From: Burkholderiaceae bacterium | GTDB lineage: Bacteria > Pseudomonadota > Gammaproteobacteria > Burkholderiales > Burkholderiaceae_C | Reading direction: 5' to 3' | Assembly: GCA_004299095.1 (NCBI GenBank) | Contig: SCQQ01000025.1 | Location: 28,528-92,527 of the forward strand | Length of the DNA: 64,000 nucleotides | In this document: one piece after another, positions 25,146 to 33,870 of the stretch | How the letters are laid out: each line of letters starts with the position of its first letter | Numbering within the stretch: position 1 is the first letter of the stretch | Made by a program: the position numbers and the translations under genes | The notes under the pieces: model-generated | Told to the model about the DNA's origin: nothing | The model's database searches: none | The model's input: only the letters and a program-made list of their open reading frames with translations

Positions 25146-25429
25146 AGGCGGCCGATTTGCCAATGCTTTTGAAGCGGGTCGATCAATCGGGCTCGTATCT
25201 CGTTGCAAAGAAGCATTTGCCGAGCTGACGCGCTTCTTTGCCTTTGCATTGAAATGGCCCGGGACGGACGCGAGACGCTGTCATGAAAAGCTAAATCTGG
25301 GACACGCAATGACAAGCAGGAAGCGGCGCTGAGACGGATGATCCCAACCACGTCGCGGATTATTCCGGACGCCCTGTCAGTTCGTCCGACATTTTCAAAA
25401 CCTACGTTTCAACCTGGAGACCCATCACC
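25146..25429. other. Intergenic leader upstream of BKACE copy 2
   Basis: This 284-bp gap separates the quinone oxidoreductase from the next BKACE gene. No open frame, convincing promoter or hairpin was recognised; the final 20 bases contain CTGGAG, the ribosome site of the BKACE gene. Confidence 0.4.
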
Positions 25430-26563
25430 ATGAACTTCCTTGACGGCCATTTGTACCCCGAGAACCAGCAGCCGCTGATCATCACCGCAGCCCCTTATGC
25501 GCCGGGCTGGATTCCGTCCGACTTCCCGGAAGATATCCCGATCACGATGGAAGAGCAGATCCAGAAAGCGGTGGATTGTTACGAAGCCGGCGCCAGGGTG
25601 CTGCATCTGCACGTGCGCGAACCCGACGGCAAAGGCAGCAAGCGCCTGTCCACTTTCAATAAGTTGATTGCCGGCATACGCAAGGCGGTGCCCGAAATGC
25701 TCATCCAGGTGGGTGGCTCCATCAGCTTCGCTCCCGAAGGCCCGAACGGCGAGGCCAGATGGCCCTCCGACGACACGCGTCACATGCTGGCCGAACTCGA
25801 TCCGAAGCCTGACCAGGTGACGGTCACCGTCAACACCACGCAGATGAACGTGACGGAGCACGCCGGCATCGATGACTTCAAAGGCGTGTCGCGAGGATTC
25901 CCGCACCTCTATGACACCTACAGGGACATGATCGTGCCTTCGAATCCCAGCTTTTTCGAGGAGCACGTCCGGCGCTTGACGGCCGCCGGCATACAGAGCG
26001 AGTTTCAGGTCTACAACATCAACAGCTTCGAGACGATCGAGCGGATGATCCGCCGCGGCGTCTACAAGGGGCCGCTGGTGATGAACTGGGTGGCCATCAG
26101 CGGCGGCATGGATCAGGCGAACATCTACAACCTGGCCAACATGCTGCGTGCCGTGCCGGACGGCGCCGTGGTCACGGTGGAAAGTTCGGTGCTGAACGTG
26201 CTGCCCATCAACATGATCGGCATGGCTCTCGGTCTGCACGTGCGCTGCGGTATCGAGGACGTGCTCTGGAAACAGGACCGCTCGGGCAAGGCGACCACCG
26301 TCGAGCAGATCAAGCAACTGGTGCGTATCGCCGGCGAATTCGGCCGACCCATAGCGACACCGGAACAAGCGCGGGAGATCACCAGGATAGGGGTCTTCTA
26401 CGATACCGCGGACGAGACGTTGGCAGCCAACGGCTTCTCTCCCAATCGCAACGGTGGTGACCAAGGTTTCCTACGCAAGCCGGCTCAAAAGACTTCGGCC
26501 GCGTCGCACCCCAGCAAGCACGACAAGGGTAATGAAGCGCTTGCCGCGGAAGCGACACCTTAA
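25430..26563 (+). CDS. Beta-keto acid cleavage enzyme (BKACE, DUF849), copy 2 (377 aa)
   Basis: BKACEs condense a beta-keto acid with acetyl-CoA and split it to acetoacetate and a new acyl-CoA. The metal-binding His59 and His61 lie in RVLHLHVREPDGKG, and Glu276 in RCGIEDVLW is the further ligand. GGSISF and YKGPLVMNW are conserved blocks. It is longer than Kce (about 276 aa), with a C-terminal tail shared with truncated copy 1. It resembles copy 3 (30816) closely. The substrate cannot be told from sequence. Its neighbours are an ABC importer and a TauD-type dioxygenase. Confidence 0.88.
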   Translation: MNFLDGHLYPENQQPLIITAAPYAPGWIPSDFPEDIPITMEEQIQKAVDCYEAGARVLHLHVREPDGKGSKRLSTFNKLIAGIRKAVPEMLIQVGGSISFAPEGPNGEARWPSDDTRHMLAELDPKPDQVTVTVNTTQMNVTEHAGIDDFKGVSRGFPHLYDTYRDMIVPSNPSFFEEHVRRLTAAGIQSEFQVYNINSFETIERMIRRGVYKGPLVMNWVAISGGMDQANIYNLANMLRAVPDGAVVTVESSVLNVLPINMIGMALGLHVRCGIEDVLWKQDRSGKATTVEQIKQLVRIAGEFGRPIATPEQAREITRIGVFYDTADETLAANGFSPNRNGGDQGFLRKPAQKTSAASHPSKHDKGNEALAAEATP

Positions 26564-26871
26564 TTTCCCACTTCCGTGGATCGCGTGATCGTGTTCACAA
26601 TAATCGGCCGCCTGTGCCTGCAGGCCGTCGGCACGGCCTCATCGGGCGAGCCTGCGGTCAACCGGGCGAGCGGCTCGTGACGACCACCACGCCGACCCGT
26701 GTTACGCGTGGATCGGCGCTGACATGTTCGCGGACCCGACGACACGAGCACAAACGCCTGTCCACACCTGGTGGGCCAATCAACCGGGGTGCGCAAGGTG
26801 GCATCTGCTCTTGTCGATGACACGGCATCGTTGATTGCTCTTATCCCAAAACATACACAACCGGAGACATC
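26564..26871. other. Intergenic region between BKACE copy 2 and ABC operon
   Basis: In this 308-bp gap the first 35 or so bases remain similar to those after truncated BKACE copy 1 (22419 onward), supporting duplication of gene plus 3' flank. The rest holds no gene or hairpin that I can support. A ribosome site (CCGGAGAC) precedes the next start. Confidence 0.5.
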
Positions 26872-27924
26872 ATGAACAAGACATCACATCACCCGAAGAC
26901 GTGCGGGCACCTATTCAGGGCCTTGGTCGCGGCGACGCTGGCTATCGTCACCGTGGCGGCGTTCGCTCAAGGAAAGGGCGAGACGATCACTATCCAAGAC
27001 TATCCCGGGACGATCGGTCTGACGATGCGTGTCGCCATCGCCAAGGGCTACTGCGCGGACGCCGGCATCACGTGCAAATTGCAGGTGATCCCGAGCGCAC
27101 CATTGGGGATCCAGGCGATGCTGGCCAAGAGCATCGATGCGGCTATTGGGAGCCCGGAAGCCATTATTCCGGCCGTGCTGAGGGGCGCCAAGGTAACGTG
27201 GATCCTAGATGACTACGCCAAAGGCGTCGGTGTCGTGCTCGTTGGTAATCAGGTTCCCACCCCGAACGCTGGCAAACCCTTTCCGGAATGGGTGCAGGAC
27301 ATGAAAGGCAAGAAGATCGGCGTCACTTCGCGCGGCAGTGGTAATGAGACCCAGGTACGTTTCATACTCGAAAAGGCCGGCGTGAAGGCGGATGATGTCA
27401 CTTTCGTTGCGGTCGGAGGACCCACCACTGCGATCCCAGCGCTGGTCCATAAACAGATCGATTTCGCCGCCAGCTTCGAGCCCGGAGCCACGATGTGCGA
27501 GGTGACCAAGCAATGCAAGGTGGCCTGGCGTGCCGATGCCAATCGCCAGCCCGCCGAGATTTATGCTGCCAACCTCGCAGGCGACGGCTTGTATCTGACG
27601 CAGGAATATGCCGATGCCCACCCGGACGTCGTCGCGGCACTGATCAAGGCCGCCCACGAGGCCAACAAGTTCATCAACGATCCGGCGAACTTCGAGGAAG
27701 TCGTGAAGATCAGCGAGTCGTTCTTCAAGTTCTCGGGGCCTGACGGCGATGAGTTGACACGGGCGCTGTTGCGGCGCCAGATCAAGACCGGCGGGCACAA
27801 TGAACACGTCGACCGCGCCGCGGTGAAGGCGACTGTTGAATACATGATCGAGACGGGCGAGATAGGGAAGGCGATCAACGTATCAGAATTGGTCGATCAA
27901 TTGGTCTATTCGCACGCGCCCTGA
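26872..27924 (+). CDS. ABC transporter substrate-binding protein, NMT1/SsuA type (350 aa)
   Basis: A signal peptide (about residues 17-36, ALVAATLAIVTVAAFAQ) is followed by the NMT1/THI5-like fold: DYPGTIGLTMRVAIAKGYCA, then GSPEAIIPAVLRGAKVTWI and GVTSRGSGNETQVRFILEKA. Relatives bind sulfonates, nitrate, aromatic acids or pyrimidines. It opens a three-gene importer operon with the ATPase (13 bp downstream) and permease. The binding pocket cannot be assigned to a ligand. Confidence 0.85.
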   Translation: MNKTSHHPKTCGHLFRALVAATLAIVTVAAFAQGKGETITIQDYPGTIGLTMRVAIAKGYCADAGITCKLQVIPSAPLGIQAMLAKSIDAAIGSPEAIIPAVLRGAKVTWILDDYAKGVGVVLVGNQVPTPNAGKPFPEWVQDMKGKKIGVTSRGSGNETQVRFILEKAGVKADDVTFVAVGGPTTAIPALVHKQIDFAASFEPGATMCEVTKQCKVAWRADANRQPAEIYAANLAGDGLYLTQEYADAHPDVVAALIKAAHEANKFINDPANFEEVVKISESFFKFSGPDGDELTRALLRRQIKTGGHNEHVDRAAVKATVEYMIETGEIGKAINVSELVDQLVYSHAP

Positions 27925-27937
27925 CGAGAGACGCGCC

Positions 27938-28723
27938 ATGCCTGCCATTTCAATAGGAAGCTTGACAGTCCGCTTCGGCCCGCGGGTGCTGGCGGTGGAC
28001 GACTTCTCGCTGGACATCAACGAGGGGGATTTCATCTCCATCGTCGGACCGAGCGGCTGCGGCAAGACCACGGTCCTGAATCAGCTCACCGGCTTGCTGC
28101 CACCCCAGGAGGGCACGATCACGATCCTGGGCAAGCCACCGCATGAAGGAAACTCCGACCTGGCCTACATGCTGGCGCGAGACTGCCTGTTGCCATGGCG
28201 CACGGCGCTGTCGAATGCCTGCTATGGCATGCAGATACGCGGCATGCCGAAAGCCGAAGCAGAAGCGCAGGCGCGCGAGCTGCTCGCCCTGGTGGGCCTG
28301 AAGGGTTTCGAGGGCAACTATCCGAAGGCGTTGTCGCACGGCATGCGCCAGCGCTGCGCGTTGGCACGCACTTTCGGACTGAAATCGCCGATCCTGCTGA
28401 TGGACGAGCCCTTCGGCGCGCTCGATGCGCAGACCAAGCTCGCGCTGGAAGACCTGCTGCTGCAACTGTGGGAGAAGCACCGCCGCACCGTGGTCTTCAT
28501 CACGCACGACCTCGCTGAAGCGGTCGCGCTGTCGGACCGGGTCATCGTGATGAGCGCACGGCCTGGTCGCATGGTGGCTGACGTGCCAATTCCGCTGGCC
28601 CGGCCGCGCTCGGTTCGCGAGCTGCAGAAGAGCCCGGAATTCCACGAAATTTATGCCCATGTCTGGGAAGAGCTCGAGCGCGGCATTCAATTGTCTGGCG
28701 CGCCCGCGCAAACCGTCGAATGA
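27938..28723 (+). CDS. ABC transporter ATPase, SsuB/TauB type (261 aa)
   Basis: Walker A is GPSGCGKTT, the Q-loop region follows in YMLARDCLLPWRTALSNACY, the signature reads LSHGMRQRCALARTF, and Walker B is ILLMDEPFGALDAQTK, with the switch histidine in FITHDLAEA. The signature LSHGM departs from the usual LSGGM at its first Gly, as in some SsuB relatives. It powers the importer with the flanking genes. Confidence 0.9.
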   Translation: MPAISIGSLTVRFGPRVLAVDDFSLDINEGDFISIVGPSGCGKTTVLNQLTGLLPPQEGTITILGKPPHEGNSDLAYMLARDCLLPWRTALSNACYGMQIRGMPKAEAEAQARELLALVGLKGFEGNYPKALSHGMRQRCALARTFGLKSPILLMDEPFGALDAQTKLALEDLLLQLWEKHRRTVVFITHDLAEAVALSDRVIVMSARPGRMVADVPIPLARPRSVRELQKSPEFHEIYAHVWEELERGIQLSGAPAQTVE

Positions 28724-28733
28724 GGATCAGACC

Positions 28734-29504
28734 TTGAACGACATCAAGCATTCCTGGAGCTGGCGAGAAGTGGCGGGCCATCTGGCCTTCCTGATCGTCT
28801 TTATTGGCGCGTGGGAATTTGCCTGCGCGCACGGGTGGCTCGACGCCACCTTCTTCGGACGCCCGTCGGAGATCACGGCGTATCTCTATCAGGGCTTCGT
28901 GTCCAAGCCCACGCTGTGGCTGGATTTGGGGTACACCCTGCTGGGAACCGCGGTTTCGTTTGTGCTTGGCAGCGTGCTCGCGATTCTTCTTGGGCTGATG
29001 TTCGTGACTTGGCCGCGTTTCGAACGCGCAGCCGACCCGTACCTGACGCTGCTCAATGCGATGCCGCGTATTGCGCTGGTCCCCTTGTTCCTGTTGTGGT
29101 TCGGACTGGGCATTGGCTCCAAGATCGCGGTCGGGACGAGCCTGTCATTCTTCATCGTGCTGGCGAACACCGTGGCCGGCATTCGCGGCGTGTCGGGTGA
29201 TCTGCTGACGCTGACGCGCAGCCTGGGCGCGTCGCCGCTGCAGTTGTTCATGCAAGTGACGCTGCCATCGGCTGTGCCGGTGATCGCATCGGGCCTGCGG
29301 CTGGCGCTCGTGTACTCGATGCTCGGCGTGGTCGGCGCCGAGCTGATTGCCGCGGAACATGGCCTGGGGCAGCAGTTGGCCTATATGCAGTCGACCTTCA
29401 ACATGAACGGCGTGATGGGGCTGTTGCTGGTTTTGGCGCTGCTGGGCGTGGTCGTCACCTCGGGCATGTCGTGGCTGGAGCGCAGGTTGCTGAGATGGCA
29501 ATGA
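28734..29504 (+). CDS. ABC transporter permease, SsuC/TauC type (256 aa)
   Basis: About six membrane helices, with the BPD_transp_1 coupling motif near TRSLGASPLQLFMQVTLPSA. TTG at 28734 is chosen because GAGGA lies about 8 bases upstream and it follows the ATPase stop by 10 bp. This is the third gene of the importer. Confidence 0.88.
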   Translation: MNDIKHSWSWREVAGHLAFLIVFIGAWEFACAHGWLDATFFGRPSEITAYLYQGFVSKPTLWLDLGYTLLGTAVSFVLGSVLAILLGLMFVTWPRFERAADPYLTLLNAMPRIALVPLFLLWFGLGIGSKIAVGTSLSFFIVLANTVAGIRGVSGDLLTLTRSLGASPLQLFMQVTLPSAVPVIASGLRLALVYSMLGVVGAELIAAEHGLGQQLAYMQSTFNMNGVMGLLLVLALLGVVVTSGMSWLERRLLRWQ

Positions 29505-29873
29505 GGTCGGGATACACCCTGAAACCGCTCCGCGTGGCAACGCTGCCCGCAGGTCGGCACGAGCACAGCCAGCAGTCCGCTCCGCCACCGCAAGACACGG
29601 CGCGCCGGGGCCATCGGGGCTCACTGGCCCGAATGGGCAACGCCCGGCTTCAGCGACCTTGTGTCGAGTGGGAACAGCACCTCTTTCAGAAAAACGCGGG
29701 AGAGGCGGGAGACAGGAATCGACGCTGCCCGGAATGAGTCATTGAGAGGTTCCAACGGGCAATCAGAGATCGGGAACGTTCGCCGTATTTGCAGGAGATC
29801 CCAGCGTCATGCCGGCGCCGGACCGTAACACCCGGGTGGGCCGACCGTTCGCCCGCCACAGGAGATATCAGAG
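29505..29873. other. Intergenic region between ABC operon and TauD-type gene
   Basis: 369 bp with no gene I can support. Short frames exist but have neither good starts nor recognisable content. The last 20 bases hold AGGAGAT, the ribosome site for the dioxygenase. Confidence 0.4.
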
Positions 29874-30716
29874 ATGAAGATTCGACAAATCACCCCCGCT
29901 ATTGGCGCCGAGCTTTCGGACGTTTCCCTTGGCGATGCTGCGCGCGATGCCGGCCTGTTCGCCGAGATCAAGGCACTGCTGCTCAAGCACCGCGTGCTGT
30001 TCCTGCGCGATCAAGACTTCACGCGCGCCGAGCACGTGGCCTTCGCGCGCCGCTTCGGCAAACTCGAGGACCACCCGGTCGCCGGCAGCGACCCGGAGAA
30101 CCCGGGCCTGGTGCAGATCTACCGCAGCGAAAAACGCGAGAACTACGAGAACAACTATCACTCCGACGGGCTGTGGCGCGAAAACCCGTCGATGGGCGCC
30201 GTCCTGCGTTGCATCGAATGCCCGGAGCTCGGCGGCGACACCATCTGGGTGAACATGGTCGAGGCCTACAAGAACCTGCCCGATGACATCAAGCACCGCA
30301 TCGACGGCCTGCGCGCCAGGAACAGCATCGAGCATTCCTTCGGTGCGGTGATGCCGGCAGAGAAGCGCCGTGCCCTGGCAGCCAAGAACCCGCCGGCCGA
30401 ACACCCCGTGGTACGCACCCACCCCGAGACCGGCGAAAAGGTGCTGAACGTCTGCAGCTTCACGACCCACTTCGTCAACTTCCATACACCGGAGAACGTG
30501 CGCTACGGTCTGGACAAGACACCCGGCGCCAGCCTCCTGCTGAATTACCTCGTCAGCCAGGCCAACATCCCCGAGTACCAAGTGCGCTTCAGCTGGAAGC
30601 CCAACAGCGTGGCGATCTGGGACAACCGCAGCACCCAGCACTACGCGGTCATGGACTACTGGCCTGCGCCGCGCAAGATGGAGCGCGCCGGGATCGTGGG
30701 CGATATCCCGTATTGA
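29874..30716 (+). CDS. TauD/TfdA-family Fe(II)/2-oxoglutarate dioxygenase (280 aa)
   Basis: The iron triad is visible: His96 and Asp98 in NNYHSDGLW and His256 in RSTQHYAVMDYW, with Arg267/Arg271 for 2-oxoglutarate in PAPRKMERAG. The N-terminus (ITPAIGAELSDVSLG) and HRVLFLRDQDFTRAEHVAFA are typical. The length matches TauD (283 aa). Family members hydroxylate taurine, alkyl sulfonates, aryloxyalkanoates or similar. It lies between the importer and BKACE copy 3, so it may act on the imported substrate. Confidence 0.9.
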   Translation: MKIRQITPAIGAELSDVSLGDAARDAGLFAEIKALLLKHRVLFLRDQDFTRAEHVAFARRFGKLEDHPVAGSDPENPGLVQIYRSEKRENYENNYHSDGLWRENPSMGAVLRCIECPELGGDTIWVNMVEAYKNLPDDIKHRIDGLRARNSIEHSFGAVMPAEKRRALAAKNPPAEHPVVRTHPETGEKVLNVCSFTTHFVNFHTPENVRYGLDKTPGASLLLNYLVSQANIPEYQVRFSWKPNSVAIWDNRSTQHYAVMDYWPAPRKMERAGIVGDIPY

Positions 30717-30815
30717 ACGGCCGACACCAAAAGGACGGTTGATGGCGCCGATTGCACGGGCGTCAGGGCCAGATTTCGTTCCAATCTCGTCTCAGCAAAT
30801 CGCCGGAGCGCACCG

Positions 30816-31868
30816 ATGAACTTCCTCGACGGTCACCTTTTCCCCGAAAACCAGCAACCGCTGATCATCACGGCCGCGCCTTACGCGCCGGGCTGGCTGC
30901 CTTCGGACTTCCCCGAAGACATCCCGGTCACCATGGAAGCGCAAATCCAGAAGGCAGTGGACTGCTACAACGCCGGCGCCACCGTGCTGCACATGCATGT
31001 GCGCGAACTCGACGGCAAAGGCTCCAAGCGCCTGTCCCAGTTCAACAAGCTGATCGCCGGCGTACGCAAGGCAGTGCCCGAGATGATCATCCAGGTCGGC
31101 GGTTCCATCAGCTTCGCGCCCGAGACCGAAGGCGCCGCGGCCAAGTGGCTTTCCGACGATACGCGCCACATGTTGGCCGAACTCGAGCCCAAGCCCGATC
31201 AGGTGACGGTGACGGTGAACACCTCGCAGATGAACGTCACCGAGCAGGCGGAGCTCGCAGATTTCAAGGGCACCTCGCGCGAGAACCCCGCCATCTTCAA
31301 CGCCTACAAGGAAATGACGGTGCCCGCGCATCCCGCCTGGGTGGAAGAGCACGTGTGCCGCCTGACCAAGGCCGGCATCCAGAGCGCTTTCCAGTGCTAC
31401 AACATCAACAGCTTCGAATCGGTGGAGCGCCTGATGCGCCGCGGCATCTACAAGGGCCCGCTGGTGATGAACTGGGTCGCCATCGGTGGCGGCATGGACA
31501 AGCCCAGCCTCTACAGCCTGGCCCACTTCGTGCGCGAAGTGCCCGATGGCGCGGTACTGACGGTGGAAAGCCACGTGCGCAACGTGCTGCCCGTCAACAT
31601 GTGGGGCATCTCAGCCGGCCTGCACGTGCGCTGCGGCACCGAAGACAACCTCTGGAACCAAGACCGCAGCGCCAAAGCAAGCACCGTCTCGCAAATCGAG
31701 CAGCTAGTGCGCATCTCGCGCGAGTTCGGCCGTCCGATTGCCACCCCGAGCCAGGCGCGCGAGATCTGCAGGATCGGCGTGTTCTACGACACGGCGGAAG
31801 AAAGCTTGATGGCCAACGGCTTTGCATCGAATCGCAACGGCGGCAATCAGGGCTACTTGCACAAGTGA
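30816..31868 (+). CDS. Beta-keto acid cleavage enzyme (BKACE, DUF849), copy 3 (350 aa)
   Basis: The same family as copy 2, collinear from [20 protein letters not shown] through [20 protein letters not shown]. His59 and His61 ([13 protein letters not shown]) and the Glu in [11 protein letters not shown] are present, so it should be active. It lacks the longer C-terminal tail of copies 1 and 2. It precedes glutaryl-CoA dehydrogenase by 26 bp, which suggests co-transcription and linked chemistry. Substrate unknown. Confidence 0.88.
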   Translation: MNFLDGHLFPENQQPLIITAAPYAPGWLPSDFPEDIPVTMEAQIQKAVDCYNAGATVLHMHVRELDGKGSKRLSQFNKLIAGVRKAVPEMIIQVGGSISFAPETEGAAAKWLSDDTRHMLAELEPKPDQVTVTVNTSQMNVTEQAELADFKGTSRENPAIFNAYKEMTVPAHPAWVEEHVCRLTKAGIQSAFQCYNINSFESVERLMRRGIYKGPLVMNWVAIGGGMDKPSLYSLAHFVREVPDGAVLTVESHVRNVLPVNMWGISAGLHVRCGTEDNLWNQDRSAKASTVSQIEQLVRISREFGRPIATPSQAREICRIGVFYDTAEESLMANGFASNRNGGNQGYLHK

Positions 31869-31894
31869 ATCACAAGAGCACACAGGAGATCGAG

Positions 31895-33088
31895 ATGTCA
31901 TCCACTTCATCACACCCAACCTTCAGCTGGGAAGACCCGTTCGCGCTGCGCGCCCAGCTCACAGACGACGAGCGCGCGGTGCAGGATGCCGCCCACGCCT
32001 ACTGTCAGGACAAGCTCCTGCCGCGCGTGCAGCAGGCCTTCCGCAGCGAACAGACCGACCCGGCCATCTTCCGCGAGATGGGCGCGCTCGGTCTGCTCGG
32101 ACCCACCATCCCGGAGCAGTATGGCGGCGCCGGCCTGGGCTATGTCAGCTACGGCCTGATTGCGCGCGAGGTCGAGCGCGTGGACTCGGGCTACCGCTCG
32201 ATGATGAGCGTGCAGTCCTCGCTCGTCATGGTGCCGATCAACGAATTCGCCAACACGGAAACGAAACAGAAGTATCTGCCCAAGCTGGCCACCGGCGAAT
32301 GGATCGGCTGCTTCGGCCTGACCGAACCGAATCACGGCTCGGACCCGGGCAGCATGATCACCCGCGCGAAGAGGGTCAAGGGTGGGTACTCGCTCTCCGG
32401 CAGCAAGATGTGGATCAGCAACAGCCCGATCGCCGACGTGTTCGTGATCTGGGCCAAGGACGACGAAGGCACGATCCGCGGCTTCGTGCTGGACAAGGGC
32501 GCCAAGGGCCTGTCGGCCCCCGCCATCCACGGCAAGGTGGGTTTGCGCGCCAGCATTACCGGCGAGGTGGTGATGGACGAGGTGTTCTGTCCGGAAGAGA
32601 ACGCCTTCCCCGAGGTGCGCGGCTTGAAAGGCCCGTTCACCTGCCTGAACTCGGCGCGCTTTGGCATTGCCTGGGGGGCGCTCGGCGCGGCCGAGGACTG
32701 CTACCACCGCGCGCGCCAGTACGTGCTCGACCGCCAGCAGTTTGGCCGGCCGCTGGCAGCCAATCAGCTGATCCAGAAAAAGCTCGCCGACATGCTCACC
32801 GAGATCACGCTCGGGCTGCAAGGGTGCCTGCGGCTCGGGCGGATGAAGGACGAGGGCCAGGCCGCGGTCGAACTCACCTCGATCGTCAAGCGCAACGGCT
32901 GCGGCAAGTCGCTCGACATCGCCCGCCTGGCGCGCGACATGATGGGCGGCAACGGCATCAGCGACGAGTTCGGCGTTGCGCGCCACCTGGTCAACCTGGA
33001 AGTCGTTAACACCTACGAGGGCACGCACGACGTCCATGCGCTGATCCTCGGGCGCGCGATCACCGGTATCGCCGCGTTCGCGAACTGA
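31895..33088 (+). CDS. gcdH: Glutaryl-CoA dehydrogenase (397 aa)
   Basis: This flavoenzyme oxidises and decarboxylates glutaryl-CoA to crotonyl-CoA. The family features are clear: [74 protein letters not shown] and the catalytic Glu (about 375) in [20 protein letters not shown]. The length equals known GcdH (about 395). Start ATG at 31895 has CAGGAGAT upstream. It lies within the BKACE module. Confidence 0.9.
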   Translation: MSSTSSHPTFSWEDPFALRAQLTDDERAVQDAAHAYCQDKLLPRVQQAFRSEQTDPAIFREMGALGLLGPTIPEQYGGAGLGYVSYGLIAREVERVDSGYRSMMSVQSSLVMVPINEFANTETKQKYLPKLATGEWIGCFGLTEPNHGSDPGSMITRAKRVKGGYSLSGSKMWISNSPIADVFVIWAKDDEGTIRGFVLDKGAKGLSAPAIHGKVGLRASITGEVVMDEVFCPEENAFPEVRGLKGPFTCLNSARFGIAWGALGAAEDCYHRARQYVLDRQQFGRPLAANQLIQKKLADMLTEITLGLQGCLRLGRMKDEGQAAVELTSIVKRNGCGKSLDIARLARDMMGGNGISDEFGVARHLVNLEVVNTYEGTHDVHALILGRAITGIAAFAN

Positions 33089-33233
33089 CCGACCGCAGTC
33101 CTGACCCAGTCACCTGCGGCGTACATGCCCGCGCCTGGCACTGATGTTGGCAGCAGGGCGCGAACGAGCTCCGTAACTTTCCACCCCGCGTAGGCCACCC
33201 TCCCCACAACCCCGAACCCGACGAAGTCCATCA
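33089..33233. other. Gap between gcdH and hydrolase
   Basis: 145 bp with no recognisable feature. The hydrolase start follows an unremarkable leader. Confidence 0.3.
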
Positions 33234-33818
33234 ATGAAAATTCCCACTGTACTGATCGTTCCGGGGCTGCGCGACCACGCCCCACAGCACTGGCAGACTC
33301 TGCTTGAGGAGCGTTTGCGCGAGGCCGGCAAACCGGTGACAAGCGTGCCGCCGATGGGCCGCAACGACCTCGACTGCGGTGCCAAGGTGGCGGCGATCGA
33401 ACGTGTCGCGCAATCGCTGGCCGGACCGATCGTGATCCTCGCGCACAGTGCCGGCTGCATCATGGTCGTGCATTGGGCGCGGCAGACGAAGCGGGCGGTA
33501 CACGGCGCGCTATTGGCGGCGCCGCCGGATTTCGAGCGGCCGATGCCTGAGGGCTACCCGACTCTGGAGGCACTCCGCGTCGCCGGCTGGCTGCCCGTCC
33601 CGCGCGAGCAGTTGCCGTTCCGAAGCATCGTCGGCTCGAGTCGCAACGATCCGCTGGGAACGCAAGAGCGCGTGAGCGAGTTTGCCCGGGCCTGGGGCAG
33701 CGAGACCGTCGATTTGGGCGAGGTCGGGCACCTCAATCCCGCATCCGGCTTTGGCCCGTGGCCCATGGCTGAAGACCTGATAGCACGACTGACCACTGGC
33801 CAAGCCATTGCCCCCTGA
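33234..33818 (+). CDS. RBBP9/YdeN-family alpha/beta serine hydrolase (194 aa)
   Basis: The family start TVLIVPGLRDHAPQHWQTLL is followed by a nucleophile elbow, LAHSAGCIMVVHW, and a C-terminal catalytic His in GEVGHLNPASGFGPWP. The length (194 aa) is typical. Substrate unknown. Its 3' scrap occurs at 22476-22598 in the decayed module. It sits between gcdH and an MFS gene. Confidence 0.88.
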   Translation: MKIPTVLIVPGLRDHAPQHWQTLLEERLREAGKPVTSVPPMGRNDLDCGAKVAAIERVAQSLAGPIVILAHSAGCIMVVHWARQTKRAVHGALLAAPPDFERPMPEGYPTLEALRVAGWLPVPREQLPFRSIVGSSRNDPLGTQERVSEFARAWGSETVDLGEVGHLNPASGFGPWPMAEDLIARLTTGQAIAP

Positions 33819-33870
33819 CCACGGCCGCATCCGCACGGACCGTGGCCGATATTTCCATTAGGAGACAAGC

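Noticed and set aside
30752..33088. A 778-codon frame that includes gcdH
   Set aside because: Its first half is the wrong frame across the BKACE copy 3 gene. The true gcdH starts at 31895 with its own ribosome site.
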